From Kocuria flava (GTDB lineage: Bacteria > Actinomycetota > Actinomycetes > Actinomycetales > Micrococcaceae), in contig NZ_CP013254.1 in the NCBI RefSeq assembly GCF_001482365.1, positions 1,922,001 to 1,986,000 of the forward strand: 64,000 bases of DNA. Direction: 5' to 3'. Below are positions 47,680 to 56,265 of this stretch, one piece after another. The translations under genes and the position numbers were made by a program. Under the pieces are notes generated by a model that saw only the letters and a program-made list of their open reading frames with translations, made no database searches and was not told the DNA's origin. The stretch's first letter is position 1. Each line of letters starts with the position of its first letter.

Positions 47680-49641
47680 ATGAGCGACGACCGTCCCACC
47701 CCGCCGCAGGACGCACCGGCCGGCCCCGGCTACGCCGAGGTCTACCGCCGCAGCACCGAGGACCCGGAGGGCTTCTGGCTCGAGGCGGCCCGGGCCGTGG
47801 ACTGGGACGAGCCGCCCACCCGCGCCCTCGACGATAGCTCGGCGCCCCTCTACCGATGGTTCCCCGACGGCCGGCTCAACACCGCCTACAACGCCCTGGA
47901 CCGCCACGTGGAAGCCGGCCACGGCGAGCGCACCGCCCTGATCTACGACTCCGCGGTCCTGGGCGTGCAGGAGCACTACAGCTACGCGCGGCTGCGCGAC
48001 GAGGTCGCCCGCTTCGCCGGGGCGCTCGCCGCCCGGGGCGTCGGCAGGGGCGACCGCGTGCTCATCTACCTGCCGATGATCCCGCAGGCGCCGGTGGCGA
48101 TGCTCGCGTGCGCCCGCCTGGGCGCCGTGCACTCGGTCGTCTTCGGCGGCTTCGCCCCCAAGGAGCTGGCCGCCCGCATCGACGACTCCCGGCCGCGGCT
48201 GGTCGTGACCACGACCGGAGGGGTGGAGCCCAAGCGGCGGATCGAGTACATTCCCGCCGTGGAGGAGGCGCTGCGGCTGGCCGAGCACGACCCGGAGGCC
48301 GTGGTGGTGCACGAGCGGGCGGGCTTCGAGCACGACGTCGAGGGCGCCCGGGGGCGCGCCGGTCGCGACGGTCAGCCCGCGGTGCAGTGGCTGAGCTGGG
48401 ACGAGGCGCTCGAGGGTGCCGAGCCGGCCGCCCCCGTGCCGGTGGCGGCCACCGATCCGCTCTACGTCCTCTACACCTCCGGCACCACCGGGGCGCCCAA
48501 GGGCGTGGTCCGGGACAACGGCGGGCACGCGGTGGCCCTGACGTGGTCGATGCGCCACGTCTACGACGTCCGGCCGGGGGACGTGATGTGGACGGCCTCC
48601 GACGTCGGCTGGGTCGTCGGGCACTCCTACATCGTCTACGGCCCGCTGCTCGCCGGGGCGACCACGGTCCTCTACGAGGGCAAGCCCGTGGGCACCCCGG
48701 ACGCCGGGGCGTTCTGGCAGCGGGTGGAGGAGCACCGCGTCAAGGTGCTGTTCACCGCGCCCACGGCCCTGCGCGCGATCCGCCGGGCGGACCCGGAGGG
48801 GGAGCTCGTGCGCCGGCACGACACCGGGTCCCTCGAGACGCTGTTCGTGGCGGGGGAGCGGCTCGACCCGGAGACCTGGAGCTGGGCCGGGCGGGTGCTG
48901 GGGGTGCCCGTCGTCGACCACTGGTGGCAGACGGAGACCGGGTGGGCGATCTGCGCGAACCCCTACGGCATCGAGCGGCTGCCGCTGAAGGCCGGGTCGC
49001 CGTCCGTGCCGGTGCCCGGGTACCGGGTGGAGATCCTCGACCCGCTGGGGCAGCCCGTGGCGCCGGGGGAGGACGGCAACATCGCCCTGCGCCTGCCGCT
49101 GCCGCCGGGCACGCTGACGACGCTGTGGGGCGACGACCGGCGGTTCGTGGAGTCCTACCTCACGGCCTTCCCCGGCTACTACGCGACCGGCGACTCCGGG
49201 CACGTGGACGAGGACGGCTACGTCTACGTCATGGGCCGCACCGACGACGTCATCAACGTCTCCGGCCACCGGCTGTCCACGGGCGCGATGGAACAGGTCC
49301 TGGCGGCGCACCCGGCGGTGGCCGAGTGCGCCGTCATCGGCGTGGCCGACCCGCTCAAGGGCCAGCGCCCGGCCGGGTACGTGGTGCTCAAGGCCGGGGC
49401 GCGGATCCCCGAGGAGCAGCTGCGCACCGAGCTCGTGGCCACGGTCCGGGAGCAGATCGGGGCCGTGGCCGACTTCAAGGACGTCTTCGTGGTCGAGGCC
49501 CTGCCGAAGACCCGCTCGGGCAAGATCCTGCGCAAGACCATGCGGCAGATGGCCGACGGCCAGGAGTGGACCGTGCCCTCCACGATCGAGGACTCCTCGG
49601 TGCTCGACGCCCTGGCCGAGGTGCTCCGCCCGCCCCGCTGA
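47680..49641 (+). CDS. prpE: Propionate--CoA ligase (PrpE-like, acetyl-CoA synthetase family)
   Basis: PrpE activates propionate to propionyl-CoA, feeding the methylcitrate cycle encoded next to it. The 653-residue protein has the ACS N-terminal segment, NTAYNALDRHVEAGHGERTALIYDS, the P-loop LYTSGTTGAPKGVVRDNGGH (about 263-282), DHWWQTETGWAICANP, YATGDSGHVDEDGY, GRTDDVINVSGHRLS and the acetylatable catalytic lysine in KTRSGKILRKTMR (about 615). The EYIPAVEEAL region resembles PrpE more than Acs, as does the gene context. Acetate use cannot be excluded. GGAGG supports the ATG. Confidence 0.92.
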   Translation: MSDDRPTPPQDAPAGPGYAEVYRRSTEDPEGFWLEAARAVDWDEPPTRALDDSSAPLYRWFPDGRLNTAYNALDRHVEAGHGERTALIYDSAVLGVQEHYSYARLRDEVARFAGALAARGVGRGDRVLIYLPMIPQAPVAMLACARLGAVHSVVFGGFAPKELAARIDDSRPRLVVTTTGGVEPKRRIEYIPAVEEALRLAEHDPEAVVVHERAGFEHDVEGARGRAGRDGQPAVQWLSWDEALEGAEPAAPVPVAATDPLYVLYTSGTTGAPKGVVRDNGGHAVALTWSMRHVYDVRPGDVMWTASDVGWVVGHSYIVYGPLLAGATTVLYEGKPVGTPDAGAFWQRVEEHRVKVLFTAPTALRAIRRADPEGELVRRHDTGSLETLFVAGERLDPETWSWAGRVLGVPVVDHWWQTETGWAICANPYGIERLPLKAGSPSVPVPGYRVEILDPLGQPVAPGEDGNIALRLPLPPGTLTTLWGDDRRFVESYLTAFPGYYATGDSGHVDEDGYVYVMGRTDDVINVSGHRLSTGAMEQVLAAHPAVAECAVIGVADPLKGQRPAGYVVLKAGARIPEEQLRTELVATVREQIGAVADFKDVFVVEALPKTRSGKILRKTMRQMADGQEWTVPSTIEDSSVLDALAEVLRPPR

Positions 49642-49698
49642 GCGGACCCGGCCGGGCCCGCTCCGGAGCGTGCGTCCCCGGTCGTGTCCCGGGCGGCG

Positions 49699-49751
49699 GC
49701 GCCCGCCGGGAGCGGACGGACCCTCCGGGGCGCTCCGCTCCCGGCGGGCGC
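49699..49751. terminator. Bidirectional terminator between prpE and the response regulator
   Basis: An 18-bp perfect stem (49699-49716 against 49734-49751) has a 17-base loop and directly abuts the stop codon of the minus-strand regulator gene. Confidence 0.82.
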
Positions 49752-50465
49752 TCAGGGGCGGGACGGGCCGCGCCCGCCGGCCCAGCCGTACTCCTGCTCC
49801 GGGCGCCCGGGCGTCCCGTAGCGCGCCCGGCGCTCCACGAGCCCGCGCTCGGCGAGGTGCTCGAGGTAGCGGCGGGCCGTGACCCGGGACAGGGCGCTGC
49901 GCTCGGCGACCTCCCCGGCCGAGAGCCAGGCGCCGCCGCGCACCAGCTCCGTCACGGCCGCGAGCGTCTGCGGGGACAGCCCCTTCGGCGCCGGCGCCGG
50001 GGTGGACTCGCCGAGCGCGGCGAAGGCCCGGTCGACCTCGGCCTGGTCCACGGACCCCCCGCGGCCCAGCAGCCCGCGGTAGCGGCGGTAGGCGGCGAGC
50101 TTCTCCTCGAGCGCGGCGTAGGTGAAGGGCTTGATGAGGTAGCCGACCACGCCCAGGGTGCCGGCCCGGCGCACGGTGGCGACGTCCCGGTGGGCCGTGA
50201 CCACGAGCAGGTCCACGGACTCGCCCGCCGCCCTCAGTCCGCGGGCCACGTCCAGCCCGGAGACGTCCGGGAGGTTCACGTCGAGCAGCACGAGGTCCAC
50301 GGGCCGGCCTGCGCCCCGGGCGGCGCGCACGGCCTGCACCGCGGTGCGCCCCGACACGGCCGTGCCCGCCAGCTCGAAGCCGGGGGTGCGCCGGACGTAC
50401 TCGGCGTGCGCGGCCGCGGTGAGCGGCTCGTCGTCGACCACGAGCACGCGCACCGGCGCGCTCAC
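49752..50465 (-). CDS. Two-component response regulator, DcuR/CitB-like
   Basis: This 237-residue protein has a receiver domain (about 1-125) with VLVVDDEP, the phospho-acceptor in LVLLDVNLPDVSG (Asp at about 58), VVTAHRD and the lysine in YLIKPFTY (about 108). A C-terminal helix-turn-helix follows (about 165-215; WLSAGEVAERSALSRVTARRYLEHLAERGLV), the form seen in CitB/DcuR regulators. The GTG overlaps the sensor kinase stop by 4 bases. It most likely activates the divergent dicarboxylate transporter. A very long antisense frame upstream is not real. Confidence 0.9.
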   Translation of the reverse strand: MSAPVRVLVVDDEPLTAAAHAEYVRRTPGFELAGTAVSGRTAVQAVRAARGAGRPVDLVLLDVNLPDVSGLDVARGLRAAGESVDLLVVTAHRDVATVRRAGTLGVVGYLIKPFTYAALEEKLAAYRRYRGLLGRGGSVDQAEVDRAFAALGESTPAPAPKGLSPQTLAAVTELVRGGAWLSAGEVAERSALSRVTARRYLEHLAERGLVERRARYGTPGRPEQEYGWAGGRGPSRP

Positions 50466-52093
50466 GCCGTGCCCCCCGGCGCGGCGGCCCCCGCGGTCCG
50501 CGGCAGCGGGAACGTCACCGTGAACACCGCGCCGCCGTCGTCGACGTGCTCGATCCGCCCGCCCCAGCGCCGGACCACCTCGCGCACCAGGTGCAGGCCC
50601 ACCCCGCGGCCTTCCGGGCCCGCGGGCTTGGTCGTGCTGCCGGCCTCCCACATCGCCTCGCCCAGGCGGGTGGCCGCGCCCATCCCGGAGTCGGCGACCG
50701 TCACGACCACGGCCGGCCGCTCCTCCTCGGCGGCCCACCCGTGGGTCAGGGCGACCTCGACCACGGGCCGGGCCCGGGCGGCGTTCTCGGCGGCGGCCTC
50801 GACGGCGTTGTCCACGAGGTTGCCCACGAGCGTGACGAGGTCCGCGGGCGGGACGGGGACCGCGGGCAGGCCGGCCTCGACGTCGACGACCAGCTCGACC
50901 CCGCGCTCGTGGGCGGCGGCGGTCTTGCCGACGAGCAGCGCGGCGAGGAACGGGTCCTCGAGCCGGTCCACGAGGTCGTGGGAGAGCTCCAGGGCCCGGG
51001 CACGGTCGGCCGAGGCGAACTCGAGGGCCTCCCCGGCCCGGCCCAGCTCGAGCAGCGAGACCACCGTGTGCATCCTGTTCGCGTGCTCGTGGGTCTGCGC
51101 GCGCAGCGCCGCAGCCATCGTCGTGGCCGCGCGCAGCTGCCCGGACAGCCGCGAGATCTCGGTGTGGTCGCGCAGCACGACCACCGTCCCGCGCGCGGAC
51201 AGCGCACCGCGGGCGGGCAGGGCCGAGACGATCAGGGTGCGCTCGCCGACGACGAACCACTGCTCCTGCACGGCCGTCCCGGCCAGCAGCAGCTGCTCGA
51301 GAGCCTCCGGCAGCCCCAGCCCGGCGACGGGCACGGCGGCGTGCCCGCCCGCGTCCCCCGGCGGGCCCGGCAGGCCGAGCAGCTCCCGGGCCCGGGCGTT
51401 GGCGACCTCCACCGCGCCGTCGTGGACGAGCAGCAGGCCCTCGGTGGCCTCGTTGAGCACGGCGTCGTGCAGGGCGTGCACCTGCGCGAGCTCCTCGGGC
51501 CCCCACCCGTGGGTGGCCCGGTCGAGGTAGCGGGCCATCAGCGCGGCCACGGCGGAGGAGGCCGCGAGCAGCAGCGCCCCGACCAGCAGCACCGCCGGCA
51601 GCTGCCGCAGCGCCCGCTCGGCCAGCGCGTCCAGCAGCACGCCCGTCGAGACCAGCGCGACGATCTCGCCGTCGTCGTCGCGCACCGGGGCGATCGTGCG
51701 CACCGACGGGCCCAGGTCGCCGCGCTCCGTGGACGTCCAGGACTGCCCGGCCAGCGCGTGCGTGCGGTCGCCCTGGTACGTCCGGCCCACCTCGTCCGGG
51801 TCCGGGTGGGTGAAGCGGGTCCCGTCCGGGGCCATGATCGTCACGAAGTCCAGCTCCGTGTCGGCCAGCAGCCGGTCCGTCAGGGGCTGCAGCGCCGCGT
51901 GCGGGTCGGGGGAGCGCACCGCCTCCTGCACGAAGGGGTCGTCCACCAGCGTGGTGGTCACGGCACGGGTGACGCCCACGGCCCGCTCCTCGACGGACTC
52001 GCGGGCCTGGTCGTAGAGCACCAGGGACACCGCGACGACGACGAGCACGACGACCGCGAGCTGGAGGCGCAGGAACCGCCCGGCCAGGGACAT
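50462..52093 (-). CDS. Sensor histidine kinase, DcuS/CitA-like
   Basis: This 543-residue membrane kinase has a transmembrane helix (about 7-27), a periplasmic-type sensing domain of single-CACHE/PASp form (about 30-160, with FVTIMAPDGTRFTHPDPDEVGRTY), a second transmembrane helix (about 165-187), and a cytoplasmic PAS domain (about 205-310). The SpoOB-type dimerisation helix carries the phospho-histidine in QTHEHANRMHT (about 335), and a HATPase_c domain follows (NLVDNAVEAA, GVGLHLVREVV). The RTIAPVRDDDGEIVALVSTG segment is typical of carboxylate sensors. It likely senses C4-dicarboxylates or citrate for the adjacent transporter. ATG 52093 is used. Confidence 0.91.
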   Translation of the reverse strand: MSLAGRFLRLQLAVVVLVVVAVSLVLYDQARESVEERAVGVTRAVTTTLVDDPFVQEAVRSPDPHAALQPLTDRLLADTELDFVTIMAPDGTRFTHPDPDEVGRTYQGDRTHALAGQSWTSTERGDLGPSVRTIAPVRDDDGEIVALVSTGVLLDALAERALRQLPAVLLVGALLLAASSAVAALMARYLDRATHGWGPEELAQVHALHDAVLNEATEGLLLVHDGAVEVANARARELLGLPGPPGDAGGHAAVPVAGLGLPEALEQLLLAGTAVQEQWFVVGERTLIVSALPARGALSARGTVVVLRDHTEISRLSGQLRAATTMAAALRAQTHEHANRMHTVVSLLELGRAGEALEFASADRARALELSHDLVDRLEDPFLAALLVGKTAAAHERGVELVVDVEAGLPAVPVPPADLVTLVGNLVDNAVEAAAENAARARPVVEVALTHGWAAEEERPAVVVTVADSGMGAATRLGEAMWEAGSTTKPAGPEGRGVGLHLVREVVRRWGGRIEHVDDGGAVFTVTFPLPRTAGAAAPGGTA

Positions 52094-52129
52094 CCGCGTG
52101 CTCCTCCTCCCGCCGTCCCGCCCCTGTGG

Positions 52130-52165
52130 TGGGGGTCACGACCATTATGACCACAACGCGACACC
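52130..52165. promoter_or_regulatory. Divergent promoter/operator region between sensor kinase and dctA
   Basis: GTCACGACC-ATT-ATGACCAC (52135-52154) is an imperfect inverted repeat in the 157-base divergent region. Minus-strand CATAAT (52144-52149) is a good -10 for the kinase gene. The site may be bound by the response regulator. Confidence 0.42.
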
Positions 52166-52250
52166 GCCCCGGGCGCCGGTGAGACTCGTCACAGCCGCCC
52201 GGTCCGCCGGGCGGGACCCGTCCCAGAGCACCCCCGGCACAAGGAGAACC

Positions 52251-53639
52251 ATGGCCGCCGTGACCACGGAGCCCGTCGACCCGAAGCGGTCCGCCCCGAA
52301 GAAGAAGGACCGGACCCACTACCTCTACATCCTCGTGATCGTCGCCGTCGTCGCCGGCGCGGTCCTGGGCCTGGCCGCCCCCGAGTTCGCGACCACCCTC
52401 AAGCCGGTGGGCACCGCCTTCATCGCGCTGATCAAGATGATGATCGCCCCGGTGATCTTCTGCACCATCGTCCTGGGCGTCGGCTCGATCGCCCGGGCGG
52501 CGACGGTCGGCAAGGTCGGCGGCCTGGCCCTGGGCTACTTCATGGCCATGTCCACCCTCGCGCTGGCCATCGGCCTGCTCGTGGGCAACTTCGTCCACCC
52601 GGGCGAGGGTCTCGACATCCAGGGCAGCGCCTACGAGGTGCCGGCGAGCTCCCACGGCGAGGACGAGGGCACGGTCGGGTTCCTGCTGGGCATCATCCCC
52701 ACCACCCTGGTCTCGTCCCTGACCGAGGGCAACATCCTGCAGACCCTCTTCGTCGCCCTGATCGTGGGCTTCGCCCTGCAGCAGATGGGCGAGGCCGGCA
52801 AGCCCGTCCTCAAGGCGGTCGCCCACCTCCAGGCCCTCGTCTTCCGGATCCTCGTGATGGTCATGTGGGTCGCCCCCATCGGCGCCTTCGGCGCGATCGC
52901 CGGCGTGGTCGGCGAGACCGGGGTGCAGGCGATCGTCTCCATGGCCACCCTGATGCTCGCCTTCTACCTCACCTGCGTGCTGTTCATCGTCCTCGTGCTG
53001 GGCACCCTGCTGAAGCTCGTCACCGGCGTGAACATCTTCCGGCTGATGAAGTACCTGGCCCGGGAGTACCTGCTCATCTTCTCCACCTCCTCCTCCGAGG
53101 CCGCCCTGCCGCGGCTGATCGCCAAGATGGAGCACGCCGGGGTCTCCAAGCCGGTCGTGGGCGTGACCGTGCCCACCGGCTACTCCTTCAACCTGGACGG
53201 CACCGCGATCTACCTGACCATGGCCGCCCTGTTCGTCGCCTCGGCCATGGGCTCCCCGCTGGCCCTGGGCGAGCAGATCTCCCTGCTGGTGTTCATGATC
53301 ATCGCCTCCAAGGGCGCCGCCGGCGTCACCGGCGCCGGTCTCGCGACCCTCGCCGGGGGCCTGCAGTCCCACCGGCCGGACCTGGTCGACGGGGTGGGGA
53401 TCATCGTGGGCATCGACCGGTTCATGTCCGAGGCCCGCGCGCTGACCAACTTCACCGGCAACGCGGTGGCCACCCTGCTCGTGGGCAAGTGGACCCGGGA
53501 GATCGACCTCGTGCAGGTCGAGCGGGTGCTCTCCGGGCTGGACCCCTTCGACGAGGCCACCATGGACGCTGGCGTGCACGCCGCACCGGCCCGCCGGGAG
53601 GCCCCGGCCCAGGTCGCCGAGGCCGCGGCCGGGCGCTGA
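52251..53639 (+). CDS. dctA: C4-dicarboxylate:cation symporter DctA
   Basis: This 462-residue membrane transporter of the DAACS family takes up succinate, fumarate and malate. It has about eight transmembrane helices, the IKMMIAPVIFCTIVLGV segment, the serine-rich hairpin LIFSTSSSEAALPRLI, the TM7 motif SFNLDGTAIYLTMAALF and the substrate-site helix DRFMSEARALTNFTGNAVAT. These match DctA closely, unlike the divergent symporter at 29687. AAGGAG before ATG 52251 is strong. It is divergent from a DcuS/DcuR-like pair that probably controls it. The C-terminal ~40 residues are Ala-rich and cytoplasmic. Confidence 0.93.
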   Translation: MAAVTTEPVDPKRSAPKKKDRTHYLYILVIVAVVAGAVLGLAAPEFATTLKPVGTAFIALIKMMIAPVIFCTIVLGVGSIARAATVGKVGGLALGYFMAMSTLALAIGLLVGNFVHPGEGLDIQGSAYEVPASSHGEDEGTVGFLLGIIPTTLVSSLTEGNILQTLFVALIVGFALQQMGEAGKPVLKAVAHLQALVFRILVMVMWVAPIGAFGAIAGVVGETGVQAIVSMATLMLAFYLTCVLFIVLVLGTLLKLVTGVNIFRLMKYLAREYLLIFSTSSSEAALPRLIAKMEHAGVSKPVVGVTVPTGYSFNLDGTAIYLTMAALFVASAMGSPLALGEQISLLVFMIIASKGAAGVTGAGLATLAGGLQSHRPDLVDGVGIIVGIDRFMSEARALTNFTGNAVATLLVGKWTREIDLVQVERVLSGLDPFDEATMDAGVHAAPARREAPAQVAEAAAGR

Positions 53640-53650
53640 CCGGCCCGCCC

Positions 53651-53700
53651 GCACCGGCCGCGCCCGTCGTCCCCTCCGGGACGGCGGGCACGGCCGGTGC
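53651..53700 (+). terminator. Terminator of dctA
   Basis: A 23-bp stem (53651-53673 against 53678-53700) with one wobble and one mismatch and a 4-base loop lies 12 bases after the stop. Confidence 0.82.
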
Positions 53701-53736
53701 CGGGGGACGGTTTGCGGGCCCCGCCCGCGGCGGCGG

Positions 53737-53742
53737 TACCCT
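53737..53742 (+). promoter_or_regulatory. Putative -10 box of the parA-scpAB operon
   Basis: TACCCT lies about 93 bases before the parA GTG. A TTGCGG (53712-53717) is a possible -35 with a long spacer. Confidence 0.42.
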
Positions 53743-53834
53743 GGAGGCTGATCCGGCGCCGACGACGCCCCAGGTCGGCCCCGCCGGCCGCCGGAGCCGC
53801 CCCCAGAACCCGACACGGAAGAACGGTGCCACGA

Positions 53835-54728
53835 GTGAGCCAGCGCAGCGACGAGCGGATCCCCGGGACGGGCCGGGACACGGCGGGGGCCGTCGGCCCC
53901 ACCGGCCGCCCCGTCCGGGACTTCCCCGAGCCCCCCGAGCTGACCGAGCACGGGCCCGCGCGCATCATCGCGATGGTCAACCAGAAGGGCGGGGTCGGCA
54001 AGACCACCTCCACGATCAACCTCGGGGCCGCGCTGGCCGAGCTGGGCCGGAAGGTGCTGCTCGTGGACTTCGACCCGCAGGGCGCGCTCTCCGCAGGCCT
54101 CGGGGCGAACCCGCACGAGCTCGAGCTGACCGTCTACAACGTGATGATGGACCGCTCCGTGGACGTGTGGGACGTCGTGCAGGAGACCGAGGTCGAGGGC
54201 GTGGACCTGCTGCCGGCCAACATCGACCTCTCCGCCGCGGAGGTCCAGCTCGTGACCGAGGTCGCCCGCGAGCAGGTCCTGGCCAGCGCGCTGCGCAAGG
54301 TCGAGGAGCACTACGACGTCATCATCATCGACTGCCAGCCCTCCCTGGGGCTGCTGACGGTCAACGCCCTCACCGCCGCCCACGGGGTGATCATCCCGCT
54401 GATCGCCGAGTTCTTCGCCCTGCGGGCCGTGGCCCTGCTCGTGGACTCCATCGAGAAGGTCCAGGACCGGCTGAACCCGCGGCTGCAGATCGACGGGGTG
54501 CTCGCCACGATGTTCGACTCCCGCACCCTGCACTCCCGCGAGGTGATGGCCCGGATCGTGGACGCCTTCGGGGAGAAGGTCTTCGACACCGTGATCAAGC
54601 GCACCGTGAAGTTCCCCGACGCCACCGTGGCCGCCGAGCCGATCCTCTCCTTCGCGACCGCCCACCAGGGCGCCGAGTCCTACCGGCAGCTGGCCCGGGA
54701 ACTGATCAGCCGCGGGGGCGCGCCCTGA
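53835..54728 (+). CDS. parA: ParA-family ATPase linked to ScpAB
   Basis: This 297-residue deviant Walker A ATPase of the Soj/ParA class has MVNQKGGVGKTTSTINL (about 46-62), LLVDFDPQGALSAGL, and the DCQPSLGLLTVNAL Walker B region. An N-terminal ~40 residues (GPTGRPVRDFPEPPEL) precede the fold. No parB follows; instead scpA overlaps it by one base, so it belongs to the stand-alone ParA-ScpA-ScpB arrangement found in many actinobacteria, distinct from the oriC-near parAB pair. The start is uncertain: GTG 53835 is used, but GTG 53826 lies closer to the GGAAG at 53817. Confidence 0.88.
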   Translation: MSQRSDERIPGTGRDTAGAVGPTGRPVRDFPEPPELTEHGPARIIAMVNQKGGVGKTTSTINLGAALAELGRKVLLVDFDPQGALSAGLGANPHELELTVYNVMMDRSVDVWDVVQETEVEGVDLLPANIDLSAAEVQLVTEVAREQVLASALRKVEEHYDVIIIDCQPSLGLLTVNALTAAHGVIIPLIAEFFALRAVALLVDSIEKVQDRLNPRLQIDGVLATMFDSRTLHSREVMARIVDAFGEKVFDTVIKRTVKFPDATVAAEPILSFATAHQGAESYRQLARELISRGGAP

Positions 54729-55630
54729 TGAGCCCCGACGAGCCCCCGGTCCCGCAGGAGGGTCCCGGGGGCTTCGCCGTGCGCCTGGAGAACTTCGCCG
54801 GGCCCTTCGACGTCCTGCTCTCCCTGATCGCCCAGCACGAGCTCGACATCACCACGGTGGCGCTGGCCACCGTCACCGACGAGTTCCTCCGGTACGTGCG
54901 CGCCCTGCAGGAGGAGGGCTCCGCCCGGGCCCTCGACGAGGCCAGCGAGTTCCTCGTCGTGGCCGCCACGCTGCTCGACCTCAAGGCCGCCCGGCTGCTG
55001 CCGCGCGGGGAGGTCGAGGACGAGGAGGACCTGGCGCTGCTCGAGGCCCGGGACCTGCTCTTCGCCCGGCTGCTGCAGTACAAGGCGTTCAAGGAGGTGG
55101 CCGGACTGCTCGACGAGCGGCTGCGGGCCGAGTCGGCGCGCCTGCCCCGGTCCGCGCCCCTGGAGCCGCAGGCCGCCGCCGCCCTGCCCGAGCTGGACTG
55201 GCGGACCACTCCCGAGCAGTTCGCCGCCCTCGCGCTCGCCGTCCTGAGCTCCCGCCCGGGGGCCCCCGCCGAGGTCGGGACGGAGCACCTGCACGGCGCC
55301 GCCGTGACCGTGCGCGACGAGGCCGAGGTGCTCGCCGGGCTGCTCGCCGACGGCCGCCCGCACGGCTTCCGCGCCCTCGTGGCCGACGCCGCCTCGGTCC
55401 TCGTGGTGGTCGTGCGCTTCCTCGCCCTGCTGGAGATGTTCCGCGACGCCGTCGTCGACCTGGTCCAGGACGGCCCCCTCGGGGAGCTGACCGTGCGCTG
55501 GACCGGAGGGCCCGGCTGGAGCGCCGACCGGCTGGCCGAGGACACGGACGGGGCCGGGGCGGCGGACCCGGCCGGCGCCCCGGCCCCGGAGGGCCCCGTC
55601 GTCGGGGGCCGGGCGGAGGTGCCCGCGTGA
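54728..55630 (+). CDS. scpA: Segregation and condensation protein A
   Basis: ScpA is the kleisin that bridges SMC heads in the bacterial condensin complex. The 300-residue protein shows the N-terminal signature FAVRLENFAGPFDVLLSLIAQHELDITTVALATVTDEFL (split in two helices, about 15-53), the LDEASEFLVVAATLLDLKAARLLP segment and a C-terminal winged-helix part. The last ~45 residues are Ala/Pro/Gly-rich. The ATG overlaps the parA stop by one base (TGATG), and the stop overlaps scpB by 4. Confidence 0.93.
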   Translation: MSPDEPPVPQEGPGGFAVRLENFAGPFDVLLSLIAQHELDITTVALATVTDEFLRYVRALQEEGSARALDEASEFLVVAATLLDLKAARLLPRGEVEDEEDLALLEARDLLFARLLQYKAFKEVAGLLDERLRAESARLPRSAPLEPQAAAALPELDWRTTPEQFAALALAVLSSRPGAPAEVGTEHLHGAAVTVRDEAEVLAGLLADGRPHGFRALVADAASVLVVVVRFLALLEMFRDAVVDLVQDGPLGELTVRWTGGPGWSADRLAEDTDGAGAADPAGAPAPEGPVVGGRAEVPA

Positions 55631-56256
55631 GCGCCCCCGCGCCGCCGCCCGGGGAGCGTGCCGGCCCCGACCTCGAGGCGCTGCCCGGCGGGCTGCGCGC
55701 GGCCGTCGAGGCGATCCTCATGGTCGCCGACGAGCCGGTGAGCGAGTACGCGATCGCGGCCGCGCTCGTGGTGCCCGTCGCCGCGGTGCAGCGGGTCCTC
55801 GACCGGCTGCGCGCCGAGTACGACGGCCGCTCGGCGGATCCGGGGTATGATGGTCAGCTGGAGCCGCGCGGCTTCGAGCTGCGCAGCACCGGCGCCGGCT
55901 GGCGGATCTACTCCCGCAGCGAGTTCGCCCCGGTGGTCTCCGCGTTCGTCGCCGAGGGGCAGACGGCCCGGCTGTCCCAGGCGGCCCTGGAGACCCTGGC
56001 CGTGGTGGCCTACCGCCAGCCCGTGAGCCGCGGGCGGATCTCCGCGATCCGCGGGGTGAACGTCGACGGCGTGGTGCGCACGCTCCTGCAGCGCGGGCTC
56101 GTGCGGGAGGTCGAGCGGGACGCCGCGTCCGGCGCCGTGCTCTACGGCACCACCGCGCTCCTGCTGGAGAAGTTGGGCATCGGCTCCCTCGACGAGCTGC
56201 CCAACCTCGCCCCCCACCTGCCCGGCATCGACCAGATCGACGACTACGAGGACTGA
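55627..56256 (+). CDS. scpB: Segregation and condensation protein B
   Basis: ScpB is the winged-helix partner (KITE protein) of ScpA in the SMC complex. The 209-residue protein has LRAAVEAILMVADEPVSEYAIAAAL at its start, the FELRSTGAGWRIYSRSEFAPVV region, and the typical LSQAALETLAVVAYRQPVSRGRISAIRGVNVDGVVRTLLQRGLV (two segments). It starts with a GTG overlapping scpA, and rluB begins 9 bases after its stop. Confidence 0.94.
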   Translation: MSAPAPPPGERAGPDLEALPGGLRAAVEAILMVADEPVSEYAIAAALVVPVAAVQRVLDRLRAEYDGRSADPGYDGQLEPRGFELRSTGAGWRIYSRSEFAPVVSAFVAEGQTARLSQAALETLAVVAYRQPVSRGRISAIRGVNVDGVVRTLLQRGLVREVERDAASGAVLYGTTALLLEKLGIGSLDELPNLAPHLPGIDQIDDYED

Positions 56257-56265
56257 GACACCACC

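Noticed and set aside
49752..54665. 1637-codon minus-strand frame over regulator, kinase, dctA and parA
   Set aside because: Only the response regulator at its 3' end is real; the rest is opposite to genes with clear motifs.
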